A DNA stretch of 64,000 nucleotides, taken from NCBI GenBank assembly GCA_948329865.1, contig OX415253.1, forward strand, positions 46,374,598 through 46,438,597. Direction: 5' to 3'. The position numbers and the translations under genes are program-made. The stretch comes from Linaria vulgaris. Its lineage: Eukaryota; Streptophyta; Magnoliopsida; Lamiales; Plantaginaceae. Positions 21,971 through 35,692 of this stretch are shown here, one piece after another (the first letter of the stretch is position 1; each line of letters begins with the position of its first letter). Below the pieces are notes generated by a model. The model worked only from the letters and a program-made list of their open reading frames with translations, was not told the DNA's origin and made no database searches.

Positions 21971-23573
21971 CTAGTTCCGTCGAGCAATTCCCCGCGGACA
22001 GGGCTTGCAATCTCTCGATAAATAAATTGGGATAAGCTATATAAAATATTGCGTCGGTGCACAAGGGTGTTTAAACAATATCAACGTAGAAACTCACACT
22101 TCTTTGGCATGGACAAATGAGCTGATTCTTGTGTAGAATGAACCTATTATACTTGTAACATAATGTGAAATGGTTTCTTTGTTAATGTCGAATCGAATAA
22201 TGATATCACGAGTATAATATTTAACAGAATAAAACAGAAAAAAGGTACCAACCTGTGGTGCCCACTTTTGTAGACATTATTGATTCAGCAGGTCATCTAT
22301 AGTCTTGGTCATGATAAATTGATAATTATAGTATTTAAGTGTAACATTGGGGATATAAAATAGATTGAAGAACAGAAGCCTAAACTAATTTGATTATCCG
22401 TTTTGTCAAATATACCATGCTGATGGCTACTGGTGATCGATACCAGGAGATCAAGGAAAAAGAGTTCCCATTTACTATTGTGTAGTAGTTAGTTATGTTG
22501 CAGTTGCATAGAAAAATACATAAAACTATTGTGTTATTATTCTCTTTCGTAGAGTCTCCTCATGTTTTAAAAAATTATGAAAATTCCCTTATCTAGTGAA
22601 ATATTCATCAAAATTCCTTGTGTAATTAGAAGAGGCCTGTATGTACTAAACTCCCTCGTACCTAAACACCCTTCATAAGTCATGTCATGCTCATGTATTT
22701 ACACGGCTTTATTAGTGAAATATCAATTCATAAAAAACTAGAGATGGGGGAAAGATTCCGGAAGTTTTTCAAAATATATGTTGATTTGAAAAGGATTTTA
22801 GGACGGTTTGGTCATTGGTGGACCTGTGGTAACAGTTTTTGAGTTATGTCCAATCAAACTTCTTTCTTTCTTTTTCTTTTGCTTTTTATAACCAATGACA
22901 CACCTTTTGTGCGTTTCGGTAATTACAAAATCACCTATTTATTAAACGGAAGTTAGCTAAGACGTGTTTACAAGAACTTATAATAGCACTTTTTTAAAAA
23001 AATTACTATAATTGTTTTTGATTAAATGTTAAGAATGTTTGCATAATAATATAATTTCAATGAGAACCAACTGGAGACTATATAATTATGATATTGTAAA
23101 ATAATAATTGAGATGTATATACATGCAGTATTATATATATAAGTGTGCGCGTGTACATACTCAAGTTTTGAGTTTTATATGTTGAAAAGTAACAAATTAA
23201 ATGATACAAAACACTTAAAAATCCCCCAGAATTATAGTATCGATCTCAAAGAAAATACATAAAAGTCGAAATTCTAAATAAAAAATACAGGTAATAATAT
23301 AAAAAGAAATTTTATGTTTCTCCTTAGTACTAATTCTCAAAAGAGAATATTAATTACTAATTACATGAAACAGATTAGTTTGATTAACATATATATGCAC
23401 TAAGAATTCAGAAATTATTGGAATAATACTGAATACTAAGCTTTCTAAATAACGTTATTTCAAAAAGTAGTTTTTGAAGCAACTTAAACCAAATTTTAAA
23501 GGTATGTGATTTTTATGGTTTTATCTTAAGACAAACGGATGCAAAAGTATGCATTTCAATGTTCAAAACATTA
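21971..23573. other. Upstream region of the receptor-like kinase
   Basis: AT-rich non-coding DNA of 1.6 kb containing the 5' UTR and promoter of the minus-strand kinase. No gene, RNA or clear repeat was recognised; short AT and GT runs occur near 23130-23160. Its far end meets the 3' terminus of the LINE. Confidence 0.5.
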
Positions 23574-26500
23574 GTAGAGTACAACAACAATCAAGCCTGT
23601 AATCCCAATTAAATTGGGGTAGGCTATATGAACCATAAATGAATCACGTCGAGTCGTGAACATGAATCTTCTGTCTCCATAGGTTTCGGTTTGCGAGCAT
23701 GTCTTCATTTAGATCTTTTAGCTTCATATCGTTCCGTATGACCTCCATCCACGTCTTTTTCGGTCTCCCACGACCTCTAGTCGTCTGTCCTAAGTCGATA
23801 TCTTCAACTCGTCGTACCAGTGCGTCTATGGGTCTGCGTTTAACATGATCAAACCATCTTAAACGATTTTCTCACATTTTCTCGTCGATGGCTGCTACAC
23901 CCAATTTATGCTGGATATCTTCATTACGCACCTTATCTCTCCTTGTGTTACCGCACATCCACCGAAGCATGCGCATCTCTGTAACGTTTATTTTCTGTGC
24001 ATGACTTTGCTTAATAGCCCAGCACTCTGAGCCATAAAGCAAAACAGGTCTAATAGTCGTACGATAGAACTTTCCTTTAAGCTTTAGAGGAAAGTTACGA
24101 TCGCACAGGATCCCTGTTGCACTCTTCCACTTTGCCCATCCAGCTTGGATGCGGTGGTTGACATCTCCGTCTAACTCTCCATCCATCTGCAGTATGGAGC
24201 CTAAATACCGAAAATGCGCACTTGTCGGTATCTCTTGGCCATCCAACTGAACCGTGCCATCGTTGTTGCTTCGTTGTTTGCTAAACTTGCATTCGAGGTA
24301 CTCGGTTTTTGTTCGACTTAGTCGAAATCCTCGTGCTTCTAATGTTTGTCTCCATCGTTCTAATTTAGCGTTAACTCCCATCCTCGTCTCATCGATGAGG
24401 ACAATATCGTCTGCAAACAACATACACCATGGGACTCGGTCTTGGATGGTTCTGGTGATTTCATCAATTACAATGGCAAATAAAAATGGGCTCAAAGTTG
24501 ACCCCTGATGTAAGCCCATTGTAATTGGAAAGACGTATGTTAAACCGCCACAAGTTTGGACACTTGTCACCACATTCTCATACATATATTTTATGATGTT
24601 GATATATTTAATGGGTACCCCCTTCTTCACCAAGGTCCACCAATATAACTCTCGAGGTACTTTGTCATATGCCTTTTCTAAGTCGATAAAGACCATATGT
24701 AAATCTCTACTCTTTTCTCGAAAGCGTTCAATGAGCTGACGAATTAAATGGATGGCCTCTATGGTCGACCTTCCCGGCATAAATCCAAATTGGTTCTCAG
24801 ATATGGGAACAATTTGTCTCAATCGGTGTTCGATCACCCTCTCCCATAGCTTCATGGTATGAGACATAAGCTTTATCCCACGATAGTTAGAACAGTTTTA
24901 GACATCGCCCTTGTTCTTATATAGAGGTATTAGCGTACTCTTCCTCCACTCTTCTGGTATTTTATTTGTTCGCCATATTTTGTTAAAGAGGTCCGTCAAC
25001 CAGGTCACCCCTATCTCTCCCATGCTTCTCCAAGCCTCGATAGGGATACCATCTGGGCCAACAGCTTTTCGAGTCTTCATCCTCTTCAAAGCATCTTTGA
25101 CTTCCGACCTTCTAATACGGCGCATAAAATTACGGTTTAGATCCTGAGGGTACTGCGAGATGTCACCCACTGCTTGGGTGGGGCCTCCATTGAACAGACC
25201 CTCGAAGTACTCCCTCCACCGTGCTTTGACCTGATCCTCACGCACTAAGACATACTGACCTTCATCTTTGATGCATTTCACTACACCTAGGTCTCTAGTC
25301 TTCCTCTCTCTAATGCGAGCAATTTTGTATATATCCTTCTCAGCCTCCTTGCTATCCCTCTTCTCATAAATTTCCTTGTACACAACCTCTCGCGCTAGTC
25401 GAACAGCTTTCTTTGCTTCTTTCCTGGCTAGCTTATACTTTTCAAAGCTTGTCCCATCATAGTTATTCTTCAAATCCCTGTAGCAATCCCGTTTGGCCTT
25501 GATTGCCGCCTTTACTTCTTCATTCCACCATGACGTGTCTTTACCTGTCAGGCTACTACCTCGGGATTCACCTAAGAGGTCTTTAGCTACCTTCTTGATA
25601 CAACAAGCCATTTTGGTCCAAGTTGCATCTGCATCGTCCTTAGTCTTCCAGTCTACCTCTTGAACCACTCGCTCCACGAAAGCCTTTTGGGTAGACTCCT
25701 TAAGCCGCCACCACTTAATTCTAGGTTCCACCCGACGCCTACTCCTCTTCACTCCTTGCCGCAGTCTAATATCCAACACTAAAAGCCTATGTTGCGTAAC
25801 CACACTTTCTCCGGGGATGACCTTGCAATCTAAGCAACGACTTCTATCTGCCCTCCTAGCTAAGAAGAAATCTATCTGGCTCTTATTTGACCCACTCCTA
25901 TAAGTGACCAAATGAAATTCTCTCTTCTTAAACCAAGTATTTGCTACAAGCAAATCATAGGAGAGGGCGAAGTCTAAGATAGCGTTGCCCGACTCATTGC
26001 GATCCCCAAAGCTATACCCGTCGTGGATGTCCTCGAACCCATCACGGCTAGATCCTACATGACCATTAAAGTCACCTCCAATGAAGAGTTTCTCGCTACT
26101 AGGGATCCTTTGTACCATCTCGTCCAAATCTTCCCAAAATTTACGTTTCACTACTTCGTCTAGTCATATTTGTGGTGCATAGGCACTAATGACATTCAAG
26201 ATATCATCGCCTATGACCAACTTGACCAGTAAGATCATGTCACCCTTCCTTCTGACCTCCACCACGTCTTCGAGCCAAAGCTTATCTATGATGATCCCAA
26301 CACCATTTCGGTTCTTCTCTGTCCCGGTATACCAAAGCTTACAACCCCAAGGGTCTACTACTTTGGCCTTTTCACCAACCCACTTGGTCTCTTGCACGCA
26401 CAAGATGTTGATCCTCCTCCTGGACATTGCCTCCGCTAGCTCGGCCAATCTTCCTGTGAGTGACCCCACATTCCACGATGTAAGACGAACTCGTCGTTCC

Positions 26501-26652
26501 TGGACTAACTTCTTTACCCTCACCCGTCCTGGAAGGTGAGGGAACCCTTGCTCATTTGACACCACACCCGGGCGTCGATGTGGCGCGTCGCTTCCGGGCG
26601 ACGACCTAGCAACCCTTGCCCATTTATCACTACACCCGGGCCCAGTTACCAA
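23574..26652 (-). mobile_element. RTE-clade LINE, nearly full length
   Basis: A non-LTR retrotransposon of about 3.1 kb on the minus strand encoding one endonuclease-RT protein, with a 3' tail ending in repeated TTG (gattgttgttgtac read on the minus strand) in place of poly(A). One EN-RT ORF and a simple TTG tail are hallmarks of plant RTE elements. The 5' boundary is set by the start of the reading frame and could lie further upstream. No target-site duplication was found. Confidence 0.88.
23644..26652 (-). pseudogene. LINE endonuclease-reverse transcriptase, three stops
   Basis: One frame of 1,002 codons from 26652 to a terminal stop at 23644-23646 is interrupted only by TGA at 26164-26166, TAA at 24898-24900 and TGA at 23872-23874, with no frameshift. 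Domains in order: AP endonuclease (LTSWNVGSLTGR, CVQETKW, SAYAPQ, GGDFNGHVG, RSGSNKSQIDF), then RT (VFIDLEKAYDKVPRE, GLHQGSTLSPFLFA, the catalytic FADDIVL, FRYLGSILQ), then a C-terminal region (LLYGSECWA, MRMLRWMCG). It would nick DNA and prime reverse transcription at the target. Confidence 0.9.
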
Positions 26653-26778
26653 GCTTGTTTTCTAATCACTAGTTGTTCTAATCTGCAATTAGAAAACAAT
26701 AATAAACACATATCTTGTGCATTAACTTACAATTAAGGCCGACATTTATTTTTATAAGTGGTTCGTAAGCGACTAAGC

Positions 26779-26863
26779 CCCTTATACACTATTGCGGTGG
26801 GACTCCTCCCCAGACCCTCGCATTGCGGAAATGTTTTAGTGTACCGGGCTGCCCTTTTTTTTA
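26779..26863 (+). mobile_element. Short SINE-like insertion with 16-bp target duplication
   Basis: An 85-bp GC-richer segment ending in a T run is flanked by two exact copies of tcgtaagcgactaagc (26763-26778 and 26864-26879). It contains accgggctgccc before the T tract; the reverse complement (GGGCAGCCCGGTACACTAA) is a sequence common in tRNA-derived plant repeats. A T-rich 3' tail and a long duplication suggest a 5'-truncated SINE, perhaps Au-type; the family name is tentative. Confidence 0.75.
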
Positions 26864-26879
26864 TCGTAAGCGACTAAGC

Positions 26880-27829
26880 GTGACGTAAGTTGTTTTTGTA
26901 TGAAAAACAGCTTTGCCACAACGTAACGTCCATCAAACATTTTGAGATTTTTTTTTGAAATGTCTGTTGAACGTTTCTGAGAAGCTACTTAAGCAGTAAT
27001 TATGTTTTGCAACTGCTGTTAAGAATTACCATTTAAATATTTTGTTATAGATAGAGATATATGATTTTTAAGAAACTAAACAAGTAGAATAACACAAAAA
27101 AGATCTCAAACACAAGTTTTTCAAAGAATACACTACAGAAATCACTCTTTCACATAAGAAAAGCATAAAGAATAAAGCACCATTCTGAAAGCTTTTCAAA
27201 CAATATTTCAAAGACTTGAAAGATAAACAAAAGTGAGAACATAATAGGAGAATTTGGCATAGGACTAGATTTAATGGTTACAGGTGACAGAAGCACATAT
27301 AAACCTAACCAAAAGATAATTATAACGCCTACATGCAAACAAAGGAATAAAGAGAAATGAAAAATGGATAAACTGTAAGGTTGACAATCATCTTTTCTTT
27401 TCCACTACCCTTCAAAACTCATGAGTTGATCAGTCTTTATACATGCACTTTCCCAGTAAATTATAAAGCATAGTAATCTAACTCGACCGTTCTCTGCATC
27501 TTGAACAACAACCACGTAATGTAAACTACGGTAGCAACGCGCGTCGTCCTCTACTAATTTATGTACATTGACAAAAGTGCATGTTCTCTAGAAGACTTGT
27601 TCCACAATTCACATTGGTAGTGATGATGTTTGGCAAAAACCATAAAGAAAAAACTTTGAAACTATTACTGCCCCAAAAATGACGCTGAATCTCATGTAAT
27701 TTTGTGACTTCTTCTTATCCTGCCAAATATTTACATAACAGGAAATTGTAACTATATATACTTTCAGTCACTCGATTTGCTGAATGATTTGAGCCACATA
27801 CTAATAAAAACTAAAACCGATCAGATTCT
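26880..27829. other. 3' flank of the SH2 gene
   Basis: AT-rich non-coding sequence downstream of the SH2-protein stop codon, including its likely 3' UTR. The minus-strand frame at 27150-27338 shows no recognisable family. Nothing else was recognised. Confidence 0.5.
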
Positions 27830-30800
27830 TTACCTTCCCAACCGTGAGAGCTCAGGTTGTTCAAGCAGCATATCTTGTAATGGCTTTACCATTGTTCCTT
27901 GGTAGAAAGAACTACAAAATACAAAAACAATATTCACTCATGATACAGTGTGAAACTATATTCTCATAACAAGAGATAGGCAATTATTCCAGATAACTTG
28001 TACTAGTCAAAGAACTACAAAAAGAAGGCTTCGTGATCACTTGCGAAAATGAAATGCATATACTCCGCCAAAAAAAGAAAAAAAATATTTCACAATAATA
28101 TCCGGTATCTTTTAAGATAAGACCGAAAACACACAGAGACTGAAACAGGATTAGTTTGTTTTTGAGTCCCATGAAACAAAGCCAGGGACATTTTAATTGT
28201 TATTGCCCCAAAACACGTTATCCTTACACCCTATAATGCACTCATAGGCAAACAAGGTGATGTGCATTGGTCGAAATCTTAGACCATAATGATCAACGAG
28301 CACCAAATAAAAAAGAAAAATAAAGATTTAAATTATCATACCAATCTACATCGTAATCAAAATCAAGAAATATGAACAGACCTGTTAATGAAGTCTTGAG
28401 AAAGCAGTCTATGGTGAATGGCGTAATCGTATCCAATGAAAGTCACGACCAAGTTACCAGCATCTGGGTGGGGCCAGCTTCTTGATGTAGGAAATCGAAG
28501 TACAAATGTTCCAGGTTCTTGAAGACCTCCAGGACCATGAAGCGAATATTCCGCTTCTTCTTTCGTGATAAATCCTTCCATCCAGAGGGGTGAAAGAGAA
28601 TCCCACATAACAGTGACTGCCCTTTGCGACAAAGTAAACGCCACTGGATATAACCAAGACCACATTTTCTCAAAATTTACTTGGTATACTAAGTCTTGAC
28701 AGCCAGCTATTCTCCTCAAACACTCAAAATCCTGTAAATTTATAGCACTCAAGCAATTAGCTTCAACTGAGTTGTTCGTCATACTGCCAAAAGAGAGCAG
28801 ATACTACTCTGGGAAAGGGATGGGAGAAAAGGCTTTGTCAAAGCCTAACATATGCCGCTCAATGCCATTAAACTATCATGTTACATAAATTATTAACATG
28901 CTCGAAAAAGAAGAGACCTGATCTGTCAAAGCCCGATTACAGCAGGCTATCTTTGTGAAGTACTCATTCATTCTAAGAACCAGATTATTCCAAGGAATAT
29001 GACTGTTGTTCCCTGACATGGAAGTCCAAGCTCGACGTCCTTCTTCCACCAATCTCTTTGCAATTTTTATCTGAAGCCTGAAATTAAAAAACATTCCTTC
29101 ATGGATATAAAATAGGACGGTTGTTTGAGCCTCTGCGTCTGAGAGAGAGAAGAAGAAAAGTGGAGAGCTCGAGAGGAAATTAATCTTAACATAAAGCACT
29201 TCATAACACAGAAATGATCTTCTTAGTTACGGTTAAGTTCAAGAGATAGCACAGGTCAAGTGAATTGGAAATAAAAAAGCCCGCAAAGGCATCCACAATC
29301 AAATAGTAAATCACAAAGGAGATCTCCAATCCAGAAAACAATCTTCACGAGCTGTATTTGCAAATTTCAACTTATTTAAAATAGTTTTAAGGAAAGGTCC
29401 GAAGTATTGGTGTCTGAAAGTGACTGATGGGCCGAGTCTAAAACTAACAATTTGAATAGGGCCTAATTTTAGTTTCTCTCAGTAAATATACTTTCTGTCA
29501 CAGTCAGAAGTTCTTAAGTTCTTCGGTGGATTAGATATTGACAAAGCAGAGACATCAAATAATCAAACACGCACAGACACTAATACATGGAATAAATTAC
29601 CTGTGATGTGAGCATCCAGAAAACAAAGAAACCTGCTCTGCGAAGTTTACCAGCTGTGTTTCACCAGTGAACATAGCAATTTCCTTGAGCATGTGATATC
29701 TCTCCGCTGAATTTCCCAAACAGTATTTGAAGATGATCGAATCTGGACTGGAATCGCTGAGCGAGCTCTTTGAATCAGAATTTGTGGCTTCGCTACTATT
29801 TGAGGTAGATGAGTTAGGCTCATCTCCATTATGGGTCTGTAGTCTCCAGTCCATATTCATTGCATGTACATTGTCCTGATTCCAATTGAGAATCTTGTGA
29901 GAAAGATTGGGACTTTGGAAGCTAAGAGTCATGCAAATCAATACCATAGTCGAGAAAATTGCTGATGGGTGAAATGCTGAGAAATCATATGAGTATCATG
30001 TACTTTAAGACAGCCTTCACTGGCTTGTCTATGTACCATAGTAAAACTTAAAAAATTCTCAGTGATAAAAGAAAATAATTATATGCCAGCACTTTTTCCG
30101 TTCCCTATCATAGAAGACAACAATGAAGACATGGTGTAGATAAACGCTTTGGACGGAGATGAAAATTGATTTCTTTTCCTTTCTCTTCAACTCCTCGAAC
30201 GCTAATAATACAATTACTACAAATCGATTCATGAACTTATTTCTCAAAATGACCATGTCAAAACCCAAACTATCATGAAACAGGTTCATCAATATTTTTT
30301 GTCATACTGATCTATGCAGATTAACAGACCACAAGCGCCACAGAGACAGAAATAACCCTGAAAACTTACCGCACCGTTAGTCCAAGTATGGGAGTCGCCA
30401 TCTTTGTTAGGTTGCCTCAGTGTTATGCCTTCTTTGAACATGGCGATGGGTTTATCCTGCCCTAGTTTAATCCGCTTTGACGAAGGACTTGGCTTTGCTT
30501 CACGCACGATAATAGGAATGTGTTCCATGGATCCATCATCAGGACCAAGGGATTCACATTCATTCATATAATTAATTTTATTTGATGACTTCCCCAAAGG
30601 CAGGGTAGCAGCCCTTGCACTCCATTTACGTGAAACAGAACGAACTGGAAATGAAATAGTCTCCAAGAAAGGGAATCTGCCCAATTCTGGAATGTCAAAC
30701 CTGATAAGAAACAGCCTATTCTCGCACTTCGATGAAAGCTGACATGGAAAGATGTAAATGTCACAATAAAAAACTTCATCATAAACATCACAGCCAGAAG

Positions 30801-33682
30801 AAAAGGGACGAGGTTTCCAATGTTTCAGCTTGTGACATAGTTTTGAATGTTACTTGAGCCTAAAAGCAATGAAAAACTGTGTTTAGAAGTTCATATGTGT
30901 ACACTCATTAAAAAGCCCTCTGAACTCTGTAGAACACTGGGTAACTCCAACTTTGGAAGAAAATCCAAAGTTGCAGCATTTAGGTCCACTATAAACTGAT
31001 GAAAGGGAAAAATCATGTCGTGTCCTTTATAGAATTAGTCAGCTTTTGAAGTGATATCATACATCAAACTTCTGGAAAGGTTCTGATATAGCCTCCAAGA
31101 TAACCAAATATATGCAAAAAAGAAGCAAGCCAATCCAGTGTATACCTGAGATATCTTCATCTTAAACGTAGTAGTCCCATTGATTAGTTTACATGGTCTA
31201 TCACGAGAAGCATATTCAGTCCCATCATTACTCACAATGAGGGGTGGTTCTGCATCAATGGTGTTCTCAACGGGATCCTTGTTGTCAGCATACAAGAGTG
31301 AAGCAACAACCTTAAGGAAAAGAGTAAGATGCGCGTGAGTAATAAAACAAATAGCCTACAATGTTAGAAGTTACAAGAAAAACCGAGATGAGTAACCTCG
31401 ACTTCTCTGTTCACAGGACAACCAAAAGCATCCAATAGTGTAACGTCCACAGAAAAGATCCTGCGACACGATGCCTGCTTTTGTCGGAACAGATGAAGGA
31501 AGTTAGGACTGACAGACTGTTTCAACAAGCTACTCTAAATGCATCCTAAGGATGATCTTTGATTTCATTGCTTGAAATATATCTGTCAGTACATTGCTGC
31601 AAACATATCTCTAGTCAAGATCCAGTAACTCAATGTATAAAGACCTGGCAAGTGTTTTTGGAAGGATAGCTTTTCCGAGAATTCATGGCAAAAATCATTC
31701 TTGCATATTAATTGTTTGCTTTCAGTAAAATGGGCAGTAACAGAGTCTGACATAATTTAAGAAGCTAAAAACCCATAACAAAATTTTCAATGCATAAAAA
31801 ATTGAACGAAAGTTTGTTGCAAAATTTGAGCATCTGTCATAAGTAACTTAATTGGACCTTGAGTCGAAGGTTAATGATTCAAAACATTAACACTTAAAGC
31901 TAATGATGCTCGAGTCATGAAATGAGGCTAATGGTGATCTGCAGAACTTTTCAAGGAAAAGACTGATTAATAAATTCAACTGGCTGGAATTCATGGAGTA
32001 CACTTTGTATATTGAACCAGAAAAAGTAAACATATCTATTATTTCCTATATAAGTGAATTAAACACAGGGTAATAAAACGATTTTAACCTTGCCACCAAC
32101 AATGCTCCACACACCGTCACTATCTTCCTCAATTTCAGATGTACTCGAATGGTTAATTGATAGTCTTAGTGGAGGATCCTGCCATAAGAGATCAAAGATT
32201 ACCATGAAAACTTTATACTTGTATAACCACCATATTAAATGCAGCATACCTGAACATGGTGGTCATTTAAACACGATGCAGGAGATATAAAATCAAGCCC
32301 ATGAACATAACCATGAAAATTGTCATCAATATCACCAGGGCATGCCAAATGAAGTTTCTTTAGAGCATCTGCATGCAATTCCTTGTTGAATGAGCAAGTC
32401 AATGATTTCACTCCGACAATTTCACCATCAAAATAAAGCCGTATATGTTCTTGCAAGACCTGAAAATGAGATCAATCAGCGTCAGCTTTAGCACAATAGC
32501 GGGAACACAACAAACTCAAGAAATGATAATTTTTACTAAGGACAAGTTGAATAATCGAATAAGGAAAAAGAAAATGATACAGAACCAACTGTAATGAATG
32601 ATAAGCTGGTCATGAACATTTTATCTAATAGAGATGAGCCACAACATTAATCACTGGCCATCATTAAATTGTAGGATACAAAAAGGATAAACTTCCGGCC
32701 AGGTATGAAAATCTAATTACCTCACATCCAACATGAACCCATTTCTGCAATGGAAACTCAACCTCGGTGGAGGCACATGGGACCTCTGTCCATGGAACAG
32801 AACTACCAGGAGCAGGAGCCTCTTGGTGTACAAATAGTAATGGAAAGAGCATCATTTTCTTCTTCTCATCAAGCAAAAGGAAAGGCACACTAGAAACTGC
32901 ATCCGGGTGCTTCTGCAAAAAGCTCAAACCATAAAACAACTACCCAGTTCTATTGTTACGATAGAGAAAAGTTACGAACACATCAACTTATCAATATGGT
33001 TAAGAAAGAAAAAGGCAAAGACATTGTGATTTTTTCTCTTCTAAACATGTAGTGAAAATAAAACAATATGGGCTGCCCCATTGTCACATTACGAGATGCA
33101 ACACAACGAATTGGAGTCCATTAGGAAACATCATTCTTCAGAATCTGCCTATCAAACCTATGACAAATCAAGTTATCCTGCATAAACTGTTGTGGCTCAA
33201 TTATTACAATGTACCTAGTGGGAATGTAACACCACGATCCCTCAACGACCACCACTTCGTACACCAATTCAAGACGACACCTTTAATGAAAACCCAATAA
33301 CCCGCAAACCACTAAACAAAATAAGTGACTGATAAAAAAATCAGAATTCTACAAAACACCACCAACAAAAATCAAAGTTTCGATCTTTCTTCAACCCTTG
33401 TCATACTAAAGGCCAAAATCGAAAACCCACATGACAATGCCATCTAATCGCAAGAACAAACACATAACAAGCCCCATTTTTTGGGACAAAAATAAAAAGG
33501 TGAATGAGTAGTTGCAAAACCTGCTCCAGAATCACAGAGGGCAAAGCAGCACACTTTTCAATGTAAAGCCAAAAGCAAAGAGTGAAACTCAGACACCCAT
33601 GTGCCTCTTCTTCTTCATCGTGATCCCTTCGAAAATCCACTCGATAATCTTTACTTAACAAAACATAATCCTTCTCCTCCAT
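27830..33682 (-). CDS. STAT-type linker-SH2 domain protein (SHA/SHB family)
   Basis: Eleven minus-strand exons: 33521-33682, 32721-32912, 32250-32459, 32089-32178, 31397-31474, 31146-31310, 30370-30738, 29601-29893, 28918-29077, 28382-28731 and 27830-27911, giving 716 residues. All phases agree; the acceptor at 29893 is the least certain. The N-terminal part (about residues 1-200) resembles a concanavalin-like or LamG sheet region, followed by a Ser/Asp-rich linker. Exon 10 holds the STAT-type linker and SH2 domain: SLSPLWMEGFITKEEAEYSL then GTFVLRF, whose Arg (about residue 652) is the phosphotyrosine-binding position. Plants have few SH2 proteins; this matches the Arabidopsis SHA/SHB type. 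A phosphotyrosine-binding role is inferred from the domain. The last exon starts after a TTTTGTAG acceptor and ends LEQPELSRLGR. Confidence 0.9.
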
Positions 33683-35692
33683 CTTTCACACAAAAACGGA
33701 TGATTTTTTTTTCTCTCTAACTTGTAAAAATTGAGGCTTTTGTAGTGATCTTCCCTAAATGGCGTAAAAAGATTGTTGCTTTTTTTCTTTTCTTTTTTAA
33801 TTTTTTATTTTTGGGTTTGGAGTAGTTTAATGACGACGGCTGTTACTTTGGCGGTTGGTGGAGGACTTGGGTAGTTCGGCCTTCTGTTCTGTTCTGGTCT
33901 TTTCCCCCGCTTCAAACATTTTTGGGCTGTGCTATTGTGTTTCGCGGGTACACTTGAATTGGCTAATTAATTGGATGGTGAAGAAATGGAAAAATATTTC
34001 AATTTTCTGTTTTTTTTTTCTTTTTTATGTTTTAACATAAAGGAATTCTATTATATAGTCATTAACTTTTGGATGAGTATGCATATTAGGGGAGATAAAT
34101 AAAGTTAGGAATAAGTGGACAAAATATTTGATTTGGTCAATAATATTGTTATGTGTTTAGGTTTTGACAAAAAAAAATTGGCTCGCATGGCTTTGCTAAG
34201 GTGCTTGCACCTCGATTAGTCTTCGACATATATAAAAGGCCGTCAATGCGACATCTCAACCATTAGGCTCGGCCGCTCTTAATATCACATTGAATTGGAC
34301 TCGAGGGACTTTGATCCTAGTATAATGATATGTAGATATTGTGAATGTAAAGATTTTACCTCTTATAAGCCCTGTCAAATGATTTAGATTCCAGCTTTTT
34401 TATCGGTGGCGTGCTCAGTAGATCGTGGTAAGGCACCACAAAACCTCTTCCTCATGGTTTGGTATAATCCCATATGGTATAATCCTATCATTATAAAGTG
34501 AGTCAATGATAAACTTCAATAGTATGCTTAAAAGCATTCATTGATAGTGGTTATCATTGAAATAAATGTATAAATACCTTAATCCTATTAACCTTTTGAT
34601 ATTTTTAAAACGTGATATGTTGGACTAGATGATTCATGTTAGACTATTCTAAATATATTTGGAGTTCTCAATTAGGTTAGTTTGATACACGACACTTAAA
34701 CATAGCACATGAGCTAGGTTAGAGCTAACTCGGTGCATTCCTTCAGCTGAGTGGGTAAGAAATAATGAAATATGACAATTATGAATGAGTTAAGGCTCAA
34801 TCAAAATAAGAGACTTGTGTGTCACAGTGACAAACTTATGTATTGATGTGACACGAGGAAATGACAAGACAATGGTGCCAATTTGATAGTGAGTGATGTC
34901 AAAATGATATTGGACAATGGAGGCAAAATATGAAGAGTAAATAGTGATGTATTTTAGTTTGATTTTGAGGTCAATTACATGTGAATTGTGATTAGCTCCA
35001 AAATAATCATCATTTTTTGCCAAAAGATTTAAGTTCCATTCCTAATCCAAAAACGCATATGATGATGCTAGTGAAATTAGTCGAATGAGATTGAATGGTT
35101 GAACACGCTCATTGAAGGTTTACTAAGATCGAATCTTGTTGACTGGAGTGGATGACCTTGGATTTGGAGGTTTATTTGATCGTATGATTGAATTGATGGC
35201 CGCATTAGGGGTTGAATTTGGATGTTCTCACAGCTTAGATATCAAACTAGTCTTATCTAACTCTTCATCTAATATAGGAGCATATGACTCTCTAGATGCA
35301 TGACATGTGTCGCAACCTCAATATGATATGCGTGTAGTGCCTCAATTTAAGGTATAGTTTGGAACACAAGCGTACTTCAAACTTAGTAGGTGTTATAACC
35401 AAATTTATTTTGCTATCAATTTGATATCCGAATACCCCTTCCAGAGGGTTTTATTTGACGAGTACACTTAACTCATACAAGCGTAAGGAAGAGAATCCAT
35501 TGATGGGTCGATTATCTTCTTTGTACCTTATGGACTATTAACATTTGCTCTATCTATTATTGCTGGCAAAAACCGAATAACCGGTGTAATCTCATTGTCG
35601 GTGCCATTGGTTCATGGTATCATTGTCGAATGACCAGATACTGAATTTTATGCTACTTTGAGTTACAAACTAACTTTAGGGTGAGTACACAT
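33683..35692. other. Intergenic DNA upstream of the SH2 gene
   Basis: Pyrimidine-rich promoter and 5' UTR sequence (33683-33830), then 1.8 kb without recognisable coding content. Short frames at 33855-34040 and 34790-35023 have no family signature. The final 8 bases are the left target duplication of the next element. Confidence 0.5.

Noticed and set aside
26640..26700. Inverted pair tgttttctaat / attagaaaaca as LINE end or target duplication
   Set aside because: It is a palindrome, not a direct repeat, and no equivalent exists at the 3' end near 23574.
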